A program made the translations under genes and the position numbers. The notes beneath the pieces were generated by a model. The model saw only the letters and a program-made list of their open reading frames with translations, was not told the DNA's origin and made no database searches. This document shows, piece by piece, positions 5,812-6,384 of a stretch of 6,384 nt of DNA. The stretch's first letter is position 1, and each line of letters starts with the position of its first letter. The DNA lies in NCBI GenBank assembly GCA_021769545.1, contig JAETSS010000082.1:1-6384 (forward strand), read 5' to 3'. Origin of the DNA: Eubacterium sp. (GTDB lineage: Bacteria; Bacillota_A; Clostridia; Peptostreptococcales; Anaerovoracaceae).

Positions 5812-6384
5812 TGGCAGGAAAGAGAAGAGGTCACGGCGGCGGTCCGGGAGCCAAGATGATGCCCGGAGAGAAGGCCAAGGATTTTGGCAAGACCATGAAG
5901 ACGCTGCTGGGATATCTGGCACCGTATATGTTCAGATTGGCAATAGTGTTCATATTCGCCATCGCCAGCACGATATTTACCATAATCTCGCCGACGATAC
6001 TGGGAGACGCCACGGACAAGGTAGTTGAAGGACTCATGAGCGGCATGGGGATAGACTTCGAAGGTCTGCTTTCAATACTGCTGCTGCTCCTGGGGCTGTA
6101 TGGCTGCAGTCTGCTGTTCAGCGTGACCCAGGGGTGGATAATGGCGGATGTATCCCAGAAGGTCATTTACGATCTTCGTGACAGGATGTCGGTGAAGATG
6201 GACAGACTGCCCCTCAAATACTTTGACAGCAAGACCCACGGCGAGATACAGAGCAGGATGATAAACGATATAGAAACCGTCAACCAGACGCTTTCCGTGA
6301 GTCTTACCCAGATGATAACAAGCATAACCACCATCATAGGCATCCTCATCATGATGCTGAGGATAAGCCTGATCATGACGCTGA
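5811..6384 (+). CDS. ABC exporter partner subunit, N-terminal part (LmrD/EfrB/YheH type), cut by window end
   Basis: An open frame from ATG at 5811 through 191 codons to the window edge. The Gly- and Lys-rich cytoplasmic N-terminus with MMPGEKAKDFGKT (16-28) is typical of the second subunit of Firmicute heterodimeric multidrug exporters. Two membrane segments follow (about 43-64 and 86-108), then a third begins near 168. Between them DLRDRM (121-126) and LPLKYFDSKTHGEIQSR (133-149) match the intracellular loop with the coupling helix. AAAGGGGG (5795-5802) lies 8 nt upstream. The ATG shares its A with the preceding TAA, indicating translational coupling and equal production of the two subunits. 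The ATPase domain, with the expected canonical Walker B Glu and His, is outside the window. Family is clear; substrate is unknown. Confidence 0.93.
   Translation, partial: MAGKRRGHGGGPGAKMMPGEKAKDFGKTMKTLLGYLAPYMFRLAIVFIFAIASTIFTIISPTILGDATDKVVEGLMSGMGIDFEGLLSILLLLLGLYGCSLLFSVTQGWIMADVSQKVIYDLRDRMSVKMDRLPLKYFDSKTHGEIQSRMINDIETVNQTLSVSLTQMITSITTIIGILIMMLRISLIMTL

Overview
The window looks like chromosomal DNA from an anaerobic Firmicute, probably class Clostridia. The evidence is strong AGGAGG-type ribosome binding sites, consensus sigma-A promoters, frequent ATA (Ile) and AGA/AGG (Arg) codons in moderately GC-rich genes, a TTG start codon, and a MarR regulator followed by a two-subunit ABC exporter of the LmrCD/EfrAB/YheIH type. 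I cannot name a species.

Positions 1-654 hold no recognisable protein gene. Positions 51-383 are a five-unit tandem array with a period of about 73 bp. Each unit has a 41-bp palindromic part (ATTCCAAAGA ... TCTTTGGAAT) and a 31-33 bp connector. It resembles a CRISPR array in layout, but its connectors are related to one another. After it come an intrinsic-terminator-like hairpin (414-447) and a small element (469-555) in which a strong ribosome binding site and an ATG for a 19-codon reading frame lie inside two mutually exclusive hairpins.

Positions 655-2482 carry a minus-strand operon. A consensus promoter (TTGACA, 17 bp, TACAAT) drives bioY, the membrane substrate-binding component of an ECF biotin transporter. 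Four bases after it lies a membrane-anchored GH3 beta-N-acetylglucosaminidase (nagZ-like) that appears to start at TTG.

Positions 2588-3463 carry dapA on the plus strand, divergent from bioY. Its active site is intact, but the positions that bind the feedback inhibitor lysine in the E. coli enzyme are changed.

Positions 3501-6384 carry a regulator-exporter operon: marR, then two ABC half-transporter genes, each overlapping the next (ATGA, then TAATG). The first half-transporter has Asp and Gln where canonical exporters have catalytic Glu and His, marking it as the degenerate-site subunit of a heterodimer. The second runs off the window.

The most interesting element is the dapA-marR junction. 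Two copies of GTTG-N6-CAAC, centred 52 bp apart, flank a perfect-spacing promoter. The same two copies pair with each other to form a 22-bp hairpin followed by a T-run. One sequence could therefore be both the MarR autoregulatory operator and the terminator of dapA. Transcripts that start at the marR promoter would lack the left arm and so would not be terminated.
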